In this document: positions 17,087-24,885 of the stretch, piece after piece
Layout of the letters: each line of letters starts with the position of its first letter
Numbering within the stretch: the first letter of the stretch is position 1
Notes under the pieces: model-generated
What the model was told of the DNA's origin: nothing
The model's database searches: none
The model's input: the letters and a program-made list of their open reading frames with translations, nothing else
Position numbers and translations under genes: made by a program
NCBI RefSeq assembly: GCF_000819865.1
Contig: NZ_CDDF01000014.1
Span: 141,007-205,006 of the forward strand
From: Aeromonas eucrenophila
Lineage (GTDB): Bacteria; Pseudomonadota; Gammaproteobacteria; Enterobacterales; Aeromonadaceae
Reading direction: 5' to 3'
DNA: 64,000 nucleotides

Positions 17087-18355
17087 TCAGGCCTCCAGCG
17101 CCTGATCCAGATCCGCCAGTATGTCCTCGATGGCTTCGATCCCCACCGACAACCGGATCATCTCGGGTTTGACTCCGGCCTTGGCCTGCTCCTCCTCGCT
17201 CAGCTGGCGATGGGTGGTGGAGGCGGGGTGGCAGGCCAGCGACTTGGCATCGCCTATGTTGACCAGCCGCTTGAAGATCTTCAGGGCGTCGTAGAAGCGC
17301 ACCCCGGCCTCATAGCCTTCCTTGAGCCCGAACGAGAGGATGGCAGAGGGGCGACCGCCCATGTATTGCTCCGCCAGCGGATAGTGGGGATGGCCGGGCA
17401 GACCGGCGTAGCTGACCCATTCCACCTTGGGGTGCTGCTTGAGGTGACGGGCGACCCGCAGGGCGTTGTCCACGTGGCGCTCCATGCGTAGGCTCAGGGT
17501 CTCCAGCCCCTGCAGCAGCAGGAAGGCGTTCATGGGGGCCAGCGCCGCACCGGTATTGCGCAGGGGCACAGTGCGCACCCGGCCGATAAAGGCCGCGGCG
17601 CCGAAGGCCTCGGTGTAGACCACCCCGTGGTAGGAGGGCTCCGGGCTGGTGAGCTGGGGAAAGCGCGCGGGGTGATCCGCCCATGGGAACTTGCCCGAGT
17701 CGACGATGACGCCGCCGAGCGAGTTGCCGTGGCCCCCCACGTACTTGGTGAGGCTGTGCACGACTATGTCGGCGCCGTGCTCTATGGGTTTGCACAGCAC
17801 AGGGGTGGCGACCGTGTTGTCGACGATGAGGGGCACGCCACGGGCGTGAGCCACTTTGGCGAAGGCGGCCAGATCGACGATGTTGCCCGCCGGATTGCCG
17901 ATGCTCTCGCAGTAGACCGCCTTGGTCTTGTCGTCGATGAGGGCGGCGATGGCCTCGGCGCTGTCATCCTTGGCGAAGCGCACCTCGACCCCGAAGCTCG
18001 GCAGCATGTGGGCGAACAGGGTGTAGGTGCCGCCATAGAGCTGGGGGGTGGAGACGATGTTGTCACCGGCGGCGGTCAGCGCCTGGATGGCATAGGTGAT
18101 GGCGGCGGAGCCCGCCGACACCACCAGTCCGGCGATGCCCCCTTCCAGCGCGGCGAGCCGTTGCTCCAGCACGTCGTTGGTGGGGTTCATGATGCGGGTG
18201 TAGATGTTGCCGGGCACCGCCAGGTTGAACAGATCCGCCCCGTGCTGGGCGCTGTCGAACTCGTAGGCCACCGTCTGGTAGATGGGCACGGCCACCGCCT
18301 TGGTGGTGGGGTCGCTGGAAAAGCCGTGGTGCAGGGCCAGGGTCGCATCTTTCAT
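17087..18355 (-). CDS. metY: O-acylhomoserine sulfhydrylase (MetY-type, PLP)
   Basis: 422 residues. A Cys/Met-metabolism PLP enzyme of the long MetY type. The lysine that binds PLP is in VVHSLTKYVGGHG. Other family signs are YTRIMNPTNDVLEQR, SAGSAAITYA, and SLACHPASTTHRQL near the C-terminus. It replaces the acyl group of O-acylhomoserine by sulfide to give homocysteine. MetY enzymes generally use O-acetylhomoserine, while the MetA here is predicted to make the succinyl ester. ATG at 18355 has AAGGAG six bases upstream; a GTG three bases earlier is less likely. MetJ boxes lie just upstream. Confidence 0.9.
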   Translation of the reverse strand: MKDATLALHHGFSSDPTTKAVAVPIYQTVAYEFDSAQHGADLFNLAVPGNIYTRIMNPTNDVLEQRLAALEGGIAGLVVSAGSAAITYAIQALTAAGDNIVSTPQLYGGTYTLFAHMLPSFGVEVRFAKDDSAEAIAALIDDKTKAVYCESIGNPAGNIVDLAAFAKVAHARGVPLIVDNTVATPVLCKPIEHGADIVVHSLTKYVGGHGNSLGGVIVDSGKFPWADHPARFPQLTSPEPSYHGVVYTEAFGAAAFIGRVRTVPLRNTGAALAPMNAFLLLQGLETLSLRMERHVDNALRVARHLKQHPKVEWVSYAGLPGHPHYPLAEQYMGGRPSAILSFGLKEGYEAGVRFYDALKIFKRLVNIGDAKSLACHPASTTHRQLSEEEQAKAGVKPEMIRLSVGIEAIEDILADLDQALEA

Positions 18356-18395
18356 CACACTCTCCTTGTTGGATGTCGTTCGTTGCCGTTGTTAT

Positions 18396-18419
18396 AGATG
18401 GATAGACGTCCAATCTATC
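18396..18419 (-). promoter_or_regulatory. MetJ operator upstream of metY
   Basis: Three contiguous 8-bp met boxes, with AGACGTCC at 18404-18411 matching the consensus at 7 of 8 and weaker boxes on each side. Located about 40 bp before the metY start. Together with the metA operator it places both genes under MetJ. Confidence 0.7.
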
Positions 18420-18420
18420 A

Positions 18421-18730
18421 GGCCCTCGCCCGTTGTAAACAGCCAGATCCGGCAAAGCAATCTCAATTGCCCCCGCGTCTCTGGGGAGTGCGTCGCGCCG
18501 GCCGCCGTCAGAGGCGGCGACGATACTCCTTGTCGTCGATCTGGTTCATGTCCCACTGCATCAGGCGGTTGAGCTGGCTCATGGGATCCTCGATCGGGGG
18601 CAGCGGACGGGGCAGGATCCGCTGGAAGTAACGACGCAGGGTTTGCTGGATCCGGATCGGTTTGGGGGAGGTTGTGTGGCTCATGATGGTGCTCCTGTGA
18701 GGTTGTGCTCATGTTCGGCAACAGTATTGA
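18421..18730 (-). ncRNA. Possible SgrS-type RNA containing the SgrT-like ORF
   Basis: By analogy with E. coli, the divergent transcript from the sgrR promoter region could be an RNA carrying both the ORF and a downstream pairing segment. Just after the stop the transcript would read GACGCACUCCCC, which could pair with a GGGGAG-type ribosome site. Only a weak hairpin (GCAAT/ATTGC followed by TTTG) is visible for termination. The ends given are approximate. Confidence 0.3.
18508..18684 (-). CDS. Putative SgrT-like small protein, divergent from sgrR
   Basis: 58 residues, with AGGAG and then ATG at 18684. E. coli SgrT is a 43-residue protein encoded within the SgrS RNA, divergent from sgrR; it ends with LMQWDDRN. 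This ORF has MSQLNRLMQWDMNQIDD at residues 35-51, and an aromatic Y-F pair lies in the N-terminal part of both. Position (divergent from sgrR, 100 bp between starts) is the same as in E. coli. If correct, the protein would inhibit the glucose PTS permease during sugar-phosphate stress. The match rests on a short motif plus synteny. Confidence 0.6.
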   Translation of the reverse strand: MSHTTSPKPIRIQQTLRRYFQRILPRPLPPIEDPMSQLNRLMQWDMNQIDDKEYRRRL

Positions 18731-18784
18731 GCTAAAATGAGGAAGTAAAAACTGACGACTTCTCTACCAAGGATTTCCTCTTTT

Positions 18785-20524
18785 ATGCCGACCGGTCGCC
18801 TCCATCAGCAATTTCAACGACTCGCCCAGCAGCTGGGTGCCGACGAGCGGGAGCTCAGCCTCGCCGAGGTGGCCGAGCTGCTGTGCTGCACCCCGCGCAA
18901 CGCCCGTCTGCTGCTGCGCCGGATGCAGGATCAGGGCTGGCTCAGCTGGTCTGCCGAGGCGGGGCGGGGGCGCCGCTCCCGGCTGACTCTGCTCGATAAC
19001 CAGGAGAACCTGACCCGACGCCGGCTGCGGGATCTGCTGCAACAGGGGCTGCTCACCCAGGCGGTGCGGGTGGCGGAGGACAGGCTGGATCTGCTGACCC
19101 CGCTGCTCATCGAGCAGCTCGGCCAGGCTACCCGGGAGGGGCGCCAGATCCTGCGGGTGCCCTATTACCGCCCGTTGCCCCGGCTGCTGCCCACCGACCC
19201 CCTGCGCCGCTCCGAGGTGCACCTGAGCCGCCAGATCTTCAACGGCCTGACCCGGCGAAATGAGGAAAATGGGGAAATCGAGGGGGATCTCGCCCACCAC
19301 TGGGAACGGCTCGGCCCCTGTCACTGGCGCTTCTATCTGCGGCCAGCGGTGCGCTTCCACCACGGCCGCGAACTGGCGGTAGAGGACGTGATGGAGAGCC
19401 TGCTGGCCCTGCGGGAGCGGCCGCTGTTCGCCCACCTCGTCCGGCTGGAGAGCCCCTGGCCACGGACCCTGGACCTGCATCTCGACAGCCCGGATCCCTG
19501 GCTGCTCCACCTGCTGGCGGAACCGGTGGCGGCCGTGCTGCCGCGGGAGCTGAAGGGGGAGCCGGGCTTTGCCCTGCAGCCCGTGGGCACCGGCCCCTAC
19601 CGGGTGACCACCAATGATCCCCTGCACCTGTGCCTGAGCGCGTTCGACGACTACTTCGGCCTGCGCGCCCTGCTCGACGAGATCGACATCTGGATGTTGC
19701 CGGAGCTGGCGGAGCGGCTGGAGAGCCACTTGCAGCTCGGCCACGACAACCCCGAGCTTGGCACCATGCGCGGCGAGTCCGAGCTCGAGTCCGGCTGCTA
19801 CTTCCTGCTGCAGGACGACAGATCCCCCGCCCTGCAGGATCCGGCCCTGCGCCAGTGGCTGGCGACCCTGCTCAACCCCATCGCCCTGATGGCGCGGGTC
19901 GCCCCCGAGCTGCAACGGGGCTGGACCAGCGCCCTTGGCCTGCTACCCCACTGGCGCGAACCCCTGCCGGCCCCGCAACCGAGCCCCGTGCAGTTGCCGG
20001 AGCGACTGGTGCTTGCCTGCTTCAACCAGCATCTGGAGTTCAACGAATGTGCCGGTGCCATGGCCAGCCTGCTGGCCGAGCAGGGCATCGCGTTGGAGGT
20101 GCGCTCCCTGGATTACGGCCACTGGGTGAGCGGGGCCGATGAGGACGTGGATCTCTGGCTCGGCACCCTCAACCTCGAGCACGAGCAGGCCTTCGCCCCC
20201 TACGCCTGGCTGCTGGGCACCCCTCTGTTGCAGCGGGTCTGGGGCCGTCAGCCGGCCCTGTGGCAGGGATTGACGCAGTGGCGCGCCAGCGGCGCCGAGC
20301 CGGGACCGCGTGCCTTGCTGGCCGAGGTGCAGCGTCAGCACTGGTTTGTGCCGCTGTTTCACCACTGGCTGGAGCTGGAGAGCCGGGTCGGGGTGCACGG
20401 GGTGCGCATGACGGCCCTCGGCTGGTTCGATTTTCGCAGCGCCTGGCTAAAACCCGAGCAGGGGATCCAAGCGCCGGAAAGCGGAGCTCGCTCTCACCCG
20501 GACGCCGGGACGCTTGAGTCGTAG
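18785..20524 (+). CDS. sgrR: SgrR-type transcriptional regulator
   Basis: 579 residues. The N-terminal winged-helix domain (about 1-115: LSLAEVAELLCCTPRNARLLLRRM) is fused to an SBP_bac_5 solute-binding domain (about 160-540: RQIFNGLTRRNEENGEIEGDLAHHWE), the layout of SgrR, which activates sgrS when sugar phosphates build up. The ATG at 18785 has AAGGA about 12 bases upstream, longer than usual. Divergent from the SgrT-like ORF, as expected for an SgrR target. Confidence 0.9.
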   Translation: MPTGRLHQQFQRLAQQLGADERELSLAEVAELLCCTPRNARLLLRRMQDQGWLSWSAEAGRGRRSRLTLLDNQENLTRRRLRDLLQQGLLTQAVRVAEDRLDLLTPLLIEQLGQATREGRQILRVPYYRPLPRLLPTDPLRRSEVHLSRQIFNGLTRRNEENGEIEGDLAHHWERLGPCHWRFYLRPAVRFHHGRELAVEDVMESLLALRERPLFAHLVRLESPWPRTLDLHLDSPDPWLLHLLAEPVAAVLPRELKGEPGFALQPVGTGPYRVTTNDPLHLCLSAFDDYFGLRALLDEIDIWMLPELAERLESHLQLGHDNPELGTMRGESELESGCYFLLQDDRSPALQDPALRQWLATLLNPIALMARVAPELQRGWTSALGLLPHWREPLPAPQPSPVQLPERLVLACFNQHLEFNECAGAMASLLAEQGIALEVRSLDYGHWVSGADEDVDLWLGTLNLEHEQAFAPYAWLLGTPLLQRVWGRQPALWQGLTQWRASGAEPGPRALLAEVQRQHWFVPLFHHWLELESRVGVHGVRMTALGWFDFRSAWLKPEQGIQAPESGARSHPDAGTLES

Positions 20525-20574
20525 CGGTTGGCGCGCTAGCCTGTGCGCGGTCCCACGACAAGGAGTCGATTGCC

Positions 20575-20970
20575 ATGCTGGAAATGCAGATCCAACCCCG
20601 TTTTCAAGAGACAGATGCCCTCGGCCACATCAACAACACAGTGCCGGCGGTCTGGTTCGAATCGGCCCGGGATCCCCTGTTTCGCCTCTTCTCGCCCGAG
20701 CTGGATGTGCATGACTGGCGCCTGATCATCGCGGGCTATGGGGTGCAGTTCAAACGGGAGCTGTTCTATGGCCAGCCGGTGACCATCAAGACGGGGGTGC
20801 GCCGCATCGGCTCCAGCTCCTTCACCCTCTGGCAGGAGGCCTGGCAGGGCGGCGAGCTGGCCGTCACCGCCGAGACGACCCTGATCCATTTCAACTATCA
20901 GACTCGCCAGTCCCGACCCCTCGACGAGCACCACAGGGAGGGATTGAAGGTGTGGCTGATAGAGAGTTGA
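20575..20970 (+). CDS. Hotdog-fold acyl-CoA thioesterase (4HBT type)
   Basis: 131 residues. The FQETDALGHINNTVPAVWFE segment is the 4-hydroxybenzoyl-CoA thioesterase/FadM signature, with the Asp in TDALGHINN as the usual catalytic residue. It hydrolyses acyl-CoA thioesters; the preferred chain is not clear. AAGGAG lies nine bases before the ATG. It does not resemble the YdiI/MenI type, so it is not offered as the missing menaquinone thioesterase. The last codons are followed by a short imperfect copy of themselves (20967-20981). Confidence 0.85.
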   Translation: MLEMQIQPRFQETDALGHINNTVPAVWFESARDPLFRLFSPELDVHDWRLIIAGYGVQFKRELFYGQPVTIKTGVRRIGSSSFTLWQEAWQGGELAVTAETTLIHFNYQTRQSRPLDEHHREGLKVWLIES

Positions 20971-21012
20971 TAGAAAGTTAACCCTGGCCTCCGGGCCCAC
21001 CACAGGACAACT

Positions 21013-21711
21013 ATGCGCAATACCCTGATCGCTCTGACGCTGGGACTCTGCTCCCTGCCTTCCCTGGCCGCCTCCCTGGCCGAGCAATTCACCCTGATGG
21101 AGAAGGGGGCCGAGGGGGCCCTCGACACCCGGCTGTTCAGCCACGACGGGGTGGACATCAAGGCCTGGATCGACGGCAAGCCCGTCATCATAGCCGTGCC
21201 CATCATGAACGAGCAGGGCAAGCTGGAGGGAGAGAGCCGCTACTACTTCAAGGGTGGCCAGCTGTTCGGGGTGAAGGAGCCTGCGGCCCAGTTCGCCTTC
21301 GACGACAAGGGCAGCCTGACCCAGTGGCTGGACGACAAGGGCCAGCCGGCCGAGTTTGTCAGCAAGATGAGCATGCAGCAGCGCCAGGAGTGGCTCACCA
21401 AGCGGGCCGCCGAGCTGAGCCAGCTGTTCGTGCCGAGCCAGGCGGAGCAGAAGGCCGCCAAGGGCGTCAAGTTGAAGGGGGCCGAGCTGACCCAGTGGCT
21501 GTGCAGCGGCAAGCTGATGACCCTGGCCAAGGGCGACAAGGTGCAGGTCGAGCCACCGAAGATCAAGGTGAGCGAGCAGGGGCTGGAGGGGGAAGTTTCC
21601 CTGCGCCAGGACCAAGGCTGGCAGGATCTCTGCCTCAAGTGTGAGGTGCAGGGCACCCAGGTGACCCGCCTCACCTGGCAGCCGCTGCCGGGTGCCAACA
21701 AGCCGCAATGA
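21013..21711 (+). CDS. Exported protein, function unknown
   Basis: 232 residues with a signal peptide (MRNTLIALTLGLCSLPSLAA). The mature part is rich in Lys, Glu and Gln and includes a C-terminal Cys pair spaced two residues apart (DLCLKCEV), with another Cys at WLCSGK. No family recognised. Monocistronic, 42 bp after the thioesterase and before a strong terminator. Confidence 0.75.
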   Translation: MRNTLIALTLGLCSLPSLAASLAEQFTLMEKGAEGALDTRLFSHDGVDIKAWIDGKPVIIAVPIMNEQGKLEGESRYYFKGGQLFGVKEPAAQFAFDDKGSLTQWLDDKGQPAEFVSKMSMQQRQEWLTKRAAELSQLFVPSQAEQKAAKGVKLKGAELTQWLCSGKLMTLAKGDKVQVEPPKIKVSEQGLEGEVSLRQDQGWQDLCLKCEVQGTQVTRLTWQPLPGANKPQ

Positions 21712-21725
21712 GTCGGCACGAGATG

Positions 21726-21754
21726 AAAAAAGGGGCCAATCTGGCCCCTTTTTT
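21726..21754. terminator. Bidirectional terminator
   Basis: A6, stem GGGGCCA/TGGCCCC, T6. It overlaps the 3' end of the lipase foldase gene, which stops at 21753. Confidence 0.85.
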
Positions 21755-22505
21755 ATGGGATGTCACCGAGTTTTAGGCGGGTCAGGGCCTCGACCCTTCG
21801 CCATTGCTCTGGTTGGAACCAGTGCGCTAGAATTTCCTGCTGCTGCAGGGCCCTGTCATCGACGGAAAGCGGGGTCAGCTCCCCTAGATAACCCGCCAGC
21901 TGCCGGTCGAACGCCTGCCGGCTCTGATCCAGCTGGTGCAGGCGATCCACCGCTTCCTGCCCCACTTTCTCCTGCAGCACGGCATCCCGCTCGGCCGGTG
22001 CCAGCCGGTCCAGGGCCTGCAACTCCCCCAGCAGCTGGCTGTTGGTTTCGGCCTCCCTGAACCATTGAGGTTGCTCCGCCAGCCAGAGTTCGAGCTCGGT
22101 GGCCAGCCCCTGTTTGTCGGCCTCGCTCGCCTCGGCCAGCGCCTTGCGGCGCAGGGTCCACTGCTCCATCAGCCTGTCCTCGGCAAACAGCTGCTCCTGC
22201 TCGGCCGGGGTGAAACGCTGCTGGCGCAACTGTTCACGCTCATCGAACAGCTGTTGCAGGCTGGCGAGGCCGGGATCCGTCGGCACCCTCAGGCCGCCCT
22301 CGGCCTTGAGAAAGCGCTGGTAGCGGGCCATCAGCTCGTCGCCTTCCCCTGTCTCTCCTTGCTCGATGCGCTGGGCCAGCTGGTGGCCCAGCGCGCCCTG
22401 CTCGGGGGCGGCCTCCAGGGAGGACTCGGATGTGGGCCAGAGCGCGAAAGCCCCCAGCAGCAGAGGCGGGCACAGCAGCGCCAGTATCAGCAAGCCCCTC
22501 TTCAT
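21753..22505 (-). CDS. Lipase-specific foldase (lipase chaperone)
   Basis: 250 residues with an N-terminal membrane anchor (about 4-22, GLLILALLCPPLLLGAFAL) and a long charged, Gln/Glu/Leu-rich helical body, the layout of Lif/LipB steric chaperones that fold secreted family I lipases in the periplasm. The strongest evidence is position: its start overlaps the lipase stop (ATGA). It is shorter than the Pseudomonas foldases (about 340), and the RxxFDY motif is not exact (RYQRFLKAEGG). Confidence 0.8.
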   Translation of the reverse strand: MKRGLLILALLCPPLLLGAFALWPTSESSLEAAPEQGALGHQLAQRIEQGETGEGDELMARYQRFLKAEGGLRVPTDPGLASLQQLFDEREQLRQQRFTPAEQEQLFAEDRLMEQWTLRRKALAEASEADKQGLATELELWLAEQPQWFREAETNSQLLGELQALDRLAPAERDAVLQEKVGQEAVDRLHQLDQSRQAFDRQLAGYLGELTPLSVDDRALQQQEILAHWFQPEQWRRVEALTRLKLGDIP

Positions 22506-23413
22506 AACCCCAGCCCCTGCAGGCGGTTGGCGTGCTGGCGGTAGAGGGTCAGGGGATCGGTGTCAAACAGATGGTGGATGCCGAAGGACTGGTTCACCTC
22601 GTCCAGGTGGTTCATCCGGTAGCCGGTGCCTATCACCTTGCCGAGGTGGCTGCTGCACACCCCCACCAGGCCGTCGTTGGGCTCCTTGAAGAAGGTGCCG
22701 GTGAGGGCCAGCGCCGGATCCACCGGATCCAGGATGTTGGTCATGTTGCCGCGTCCGCTCCAGGAAAAGTAATAGACGCCGTTGGCGGCCTGCAGCGGCC
22801 CCTCGCCGCAGTAGCGGCTTGGCAGCCCTTCCGGGTAGTGCTGGTTGAAACGCTGGGCGCCGGCGCTGGTCAGGACATCGAGGGCAGCGAGAGGATCCTG
22901 CGGCAGCTTGCCGCCGCCCGAGAGTAGTGAAATGACGCCGGACAGCGCCGAGGCCGCCGCCACCGCGAGCCGCTCGGTCACAGAGCCGGGCTTGACGTTG
23001 GCGCGCACCAGATCCGCTATCTCGGAGCCCTGGTTGACCCCGCCCACGCTGGTGGCGGAGGCGACCAGTTCGGGAGCGACCGAGGCCACGTAACGAATGG
23101 TGGGGCCGCCGTGGGAGTGGCCGATGAGGTTCACCTTCTCGGCCCCCGTGATGGCGAGCACCTGCTGCACCTGCTTGAGCAGCTGTTCACCGCGCAGCTC
23201 GGAACTCTGGGTGGCGGAGACCTGGGCCACGTAGACGCGGGCGCCGTCCCGGGTCAGGGCCTGGGGGATGCCGTAGAAGTAATCGACCCCGAGCAACTTG
23301 TCGAAGCCAAAGAGCCCGTGCACCAGCACTATGGGGTAACGGGTCTGGGTATAGCCTGCCGCCTGAGTCAGCATGGGCAGGGCGCACAACAGCATCAACA
23401 GCCATCTCTTCAT
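22502..23413 (-). CDS. Secreted triacylglycerol lipase (family I)
   Basis: 303 residues with a signal peptide (MKRWLLMLLCALPMLTQA). Alpha/beta-hydrolase: oxyanion region VLVHGLFGFD, nucleophile Ser100 in GHSHGG, acid Asp247 in NDGLVG and His269 in MNHLDE, the same spacing as the Pseudomonas LipA family. Cys202 and Cys253 could form the family's disulfide. Secretion through type II is expected for such lipases. ATG at 23413 has AAGGA eight bases upstream. Cotranscribed with its foldase. Confidence 0.93.
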   Translation of the reverse strand: MKRWLLMLLCALPMLTQAAGYTQTRYPIVLVHGLFGFDKLLGVDYFYGIPQALTRDGARVYVAQVSATQSSELRGEQLLKQVQQVLAITGAEKVNLIGHSHGGPTIRYVASVAPELVASATSVGGVNQGSEIADLVRANVKPGSVTERLAVAAASALSGVISLLSGGGKLPQDPLAALDVLTSAGAQRFNQHYPEGLPSRYCGEGPLQAANGVYYFSWSGRGNMTNILDPVDPALALTGTFFKEPNDGLVGVCSSHLGKVIGTGYRMNHLDEVNQSFGIHHLFDTDPLTLYRQHANRLQGLGL

Positions 23414-23604
23414 TGTCATCATCCTTGTGTCCAAGGCTGCCGACGGGCAGCCACCGGCGTCATGCCAGTCCCATCAGCATGGTATCCGAACTCGAATGTA
23501 TCTGTGGCTGCGATCACTAAACCGGCCATCCCGATAAAACACTGCCCATATGGGCAGAGGCCCGGAATTGAACTATCCCTTGTGTTCGTCACCCAGATAA
23601 GTTA

Positions 23605-23623
23605 AATAATAATTATTATCATT
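23605..23623 (+). promoter_or_regulatory. Fur box upstream of the TPR-sodA pair
   Basis: AATAATAATTATTAT followed by CATT resembles the Fur consensus GATAATGATAATCATTATC and is built of three NAT(A/T)AT hexamers. It lies 15-33 bp before the TPR-like gene's start. Fur control of sodA is established in several gammaproteobacteria. Confidence 0.6.
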
Positions 23624-23637
23624 TGGGTGTTAAAGCC

Positions 23638-24117
23638 ATGACAGCAAGCTGGGTGAAAGGGTGGGTCGGTGCCACCGAGACGGACAACAGCATGGTGCAC
23701 TGGAAGCAGCAGACCCTCTGCGGCAACCGTCACTTCGATGCCGGCGAATATGCCAAGGCCCTCGACTGTTACCAGCAGGCGCTCTGGCTGGCCCGCCAGC
23801 AGTTCTCCTTCTGGCAGGATGCGGACGAGGCGGTGGCGGCGCTGGTGGTGGCGCACCACAACCTGGCGGATCTGCTGGTGGCCATGACGCTGCCGGACAG
23901 GGCCGCCGACATACTGTGCCACGTGCACGACTGCCTGCTCGCCACCAGCCAGTCCCCCGTCTGCTCCGACTCGCTGCGCGCCTCCGCCTCGCGCCATAGC
24001 CACAACACCCGGACCGAGCTGCTCGCCTTCGTGCGCAAGCACGGCACCCATGACGGCATTCAACGCTGCCTCGGCCAATGCCTGTGCCAGGCCGAGCCCG
24101 CCTCCCGACTGCACTGA
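23638..24117 (+). CDS. TPR-like protein upstream of sodA
   Basis: 159 residues from ATG at 23638. Residues about 18-70 resemble a tetratricopeptide helix pair ([23 protein letters not shown]). The remainder is helical with several Cys. No enzyme motif. Only 20 bp separate it from sodA and both lie behind a Fur box, so a shared iron-responsive transcript is likely. It may correspond to the small genes found before sodA in other gammaproteobacteria, such as orfX in Pseudomonas. Confidence 0.7.
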   Translation: MTASWVKGWVGATETDNSMVHWKQQTLCGNRHFDAGEYAKALDCYQQALWLARQQFSFWQDADEAVAALVVAHHNLADLLVAMTLPDRAADILCHVHDCLLATSQSPVCSDSLRASASRHSHNTRTELLAFVRKHGTHDGIQRCLGQCLCQAEPASRLH

Positions 24118-24137
24118 TCACAACAAGAGAGACGAAC

Positions 24138-24752
24138 ATGAGCCATACCCTGCCTGCCCTCGCCTATGCCTACGACGCACTGGAACCCCACATCGATGCG
24201 CTGACCATGGAGATCCATCACAGCCGTCACCATCAGACCTATGTCACCAACCTCAACGTCGCGCTGGAGGGGGCCCCCGAGTTTTCGGCCCTGCCGGTGG
24301 ATGAGCTGCTGCTGAGCTTCGACAGCCTGCCGGCCAAGGTGCAGGGGGCGGTGCGCAACCACGGTGGCGGCCACGCCAACCACAGCCTGTTCTGGCAGGT
24401 GATGAGCCCGCAGGGCGGCGGTGAGCCGACCGGTGAGCTGGCGGCGGCGATCGCCCGGGAGCTGGGGGGGCTGGATGCCTTCAAGCAGGCCTTCACCCAG
24501 GCGGCCCTGAGCCGTTTCGGTAGCGGCTGGGCCTGGTTGACGGTGAACAAGGAGGGCAAGTTGCAGGTGGAGAGCAGCGCCAACCAGGACAGCCCGCTGA
24601 TGCAGGGTAATGTGCCCATCCTGGGGCTGGACGTGTGGGAGCACGCCTACTATCTCAAGTATCAGAACAAGCGCCCGGACTACATCGCCGCCTTCTACAA
24701 CGTCATCGACTGGCCGGAGGTAGCGCGTCGTTACCAACAGGCGCTGGCGTAA
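24138..24752 (+). CDS. sodA: Superoxide dismutase [Mn]
   Basis: 204 residues. Metal ligands are His27, His82, Asp165 and His169 (DVWEHAYY). The Mn-type markers [11 protein letters not shown] and Gln150 (ANQDSP) favour manganese over iron. It removes superoxide in the cytoplasm. Transcribed with the TPR-like gene behind a Fur box. A nearly identical copy of the last 56 bp, starting within the final codons, follows directly after the stop. Confidence 0.95.
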   Translation: MSHTLPALAYAYDALEPHIDALTMEIHHSRHHQTYVTNLNVALEGAPEFSALPVDELLLSFDSLPAKVQGAVRNHGGGHANHSLFWQVMSPQGGGEPTGELAAAIARELGGLDAFKQAFTQAALSRFGSGWAWLTVNKEGKLQVESSANQDSPLMQGNVPILGLDVWEHAYYLKYQNKRPDYIAAFYNVIDWPEVARRYQQALA

Positions 24753-24817
24753 GCCAGGCACTCGACTGGCCGGAGGTGGCGCGTCGCTACCAGCAGGCGC
24801 TGGCATAAGCCCGGCAC
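24706..24817 (+). repeat. Tandem 56-bp direct repeat covering the sodA 3' end
   Basis: Unit 1 is 24706-24761 (sodA's last 15 whole codons, stop, nine bases) and unit 2 is 24762-24817, offset exactly 56. The coding parts differ at four positions (GTA/GTG, CGT/CGC, CAA/CAG, GCG/GCA), all synonymous, and one difference lies after the stop. Unit 2 encodes the same C-terminal end and stop but is not attached to a gene. Confidence 0.9.
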
Positions 24818-24831
24818 TGGCCGTTACCGCT

Positions 24832-24867
24832 GAAAAAAGAGACCCGCCAGTTGGCGGGTCTCTTTTT
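24832..24867. terminator. Terminator after sodA
   Basis: A6 and a GAGACCCGCC/GGCGGGTCTC stem followed by T5. Placed after the duplicated tail. Can also serve the converging sanA. Confidence 0.85.
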
Positions 24868-24885
24868 GGTGTTTCGTCGCTGAGA

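Noticed and set aside
20575-20970. Hotdog thioesterase as the missing MenI
   Set aside because: Its signature is the 4HBT/FadM type (TDALGHINN), not the YdiI type with a HGG active-site segment.
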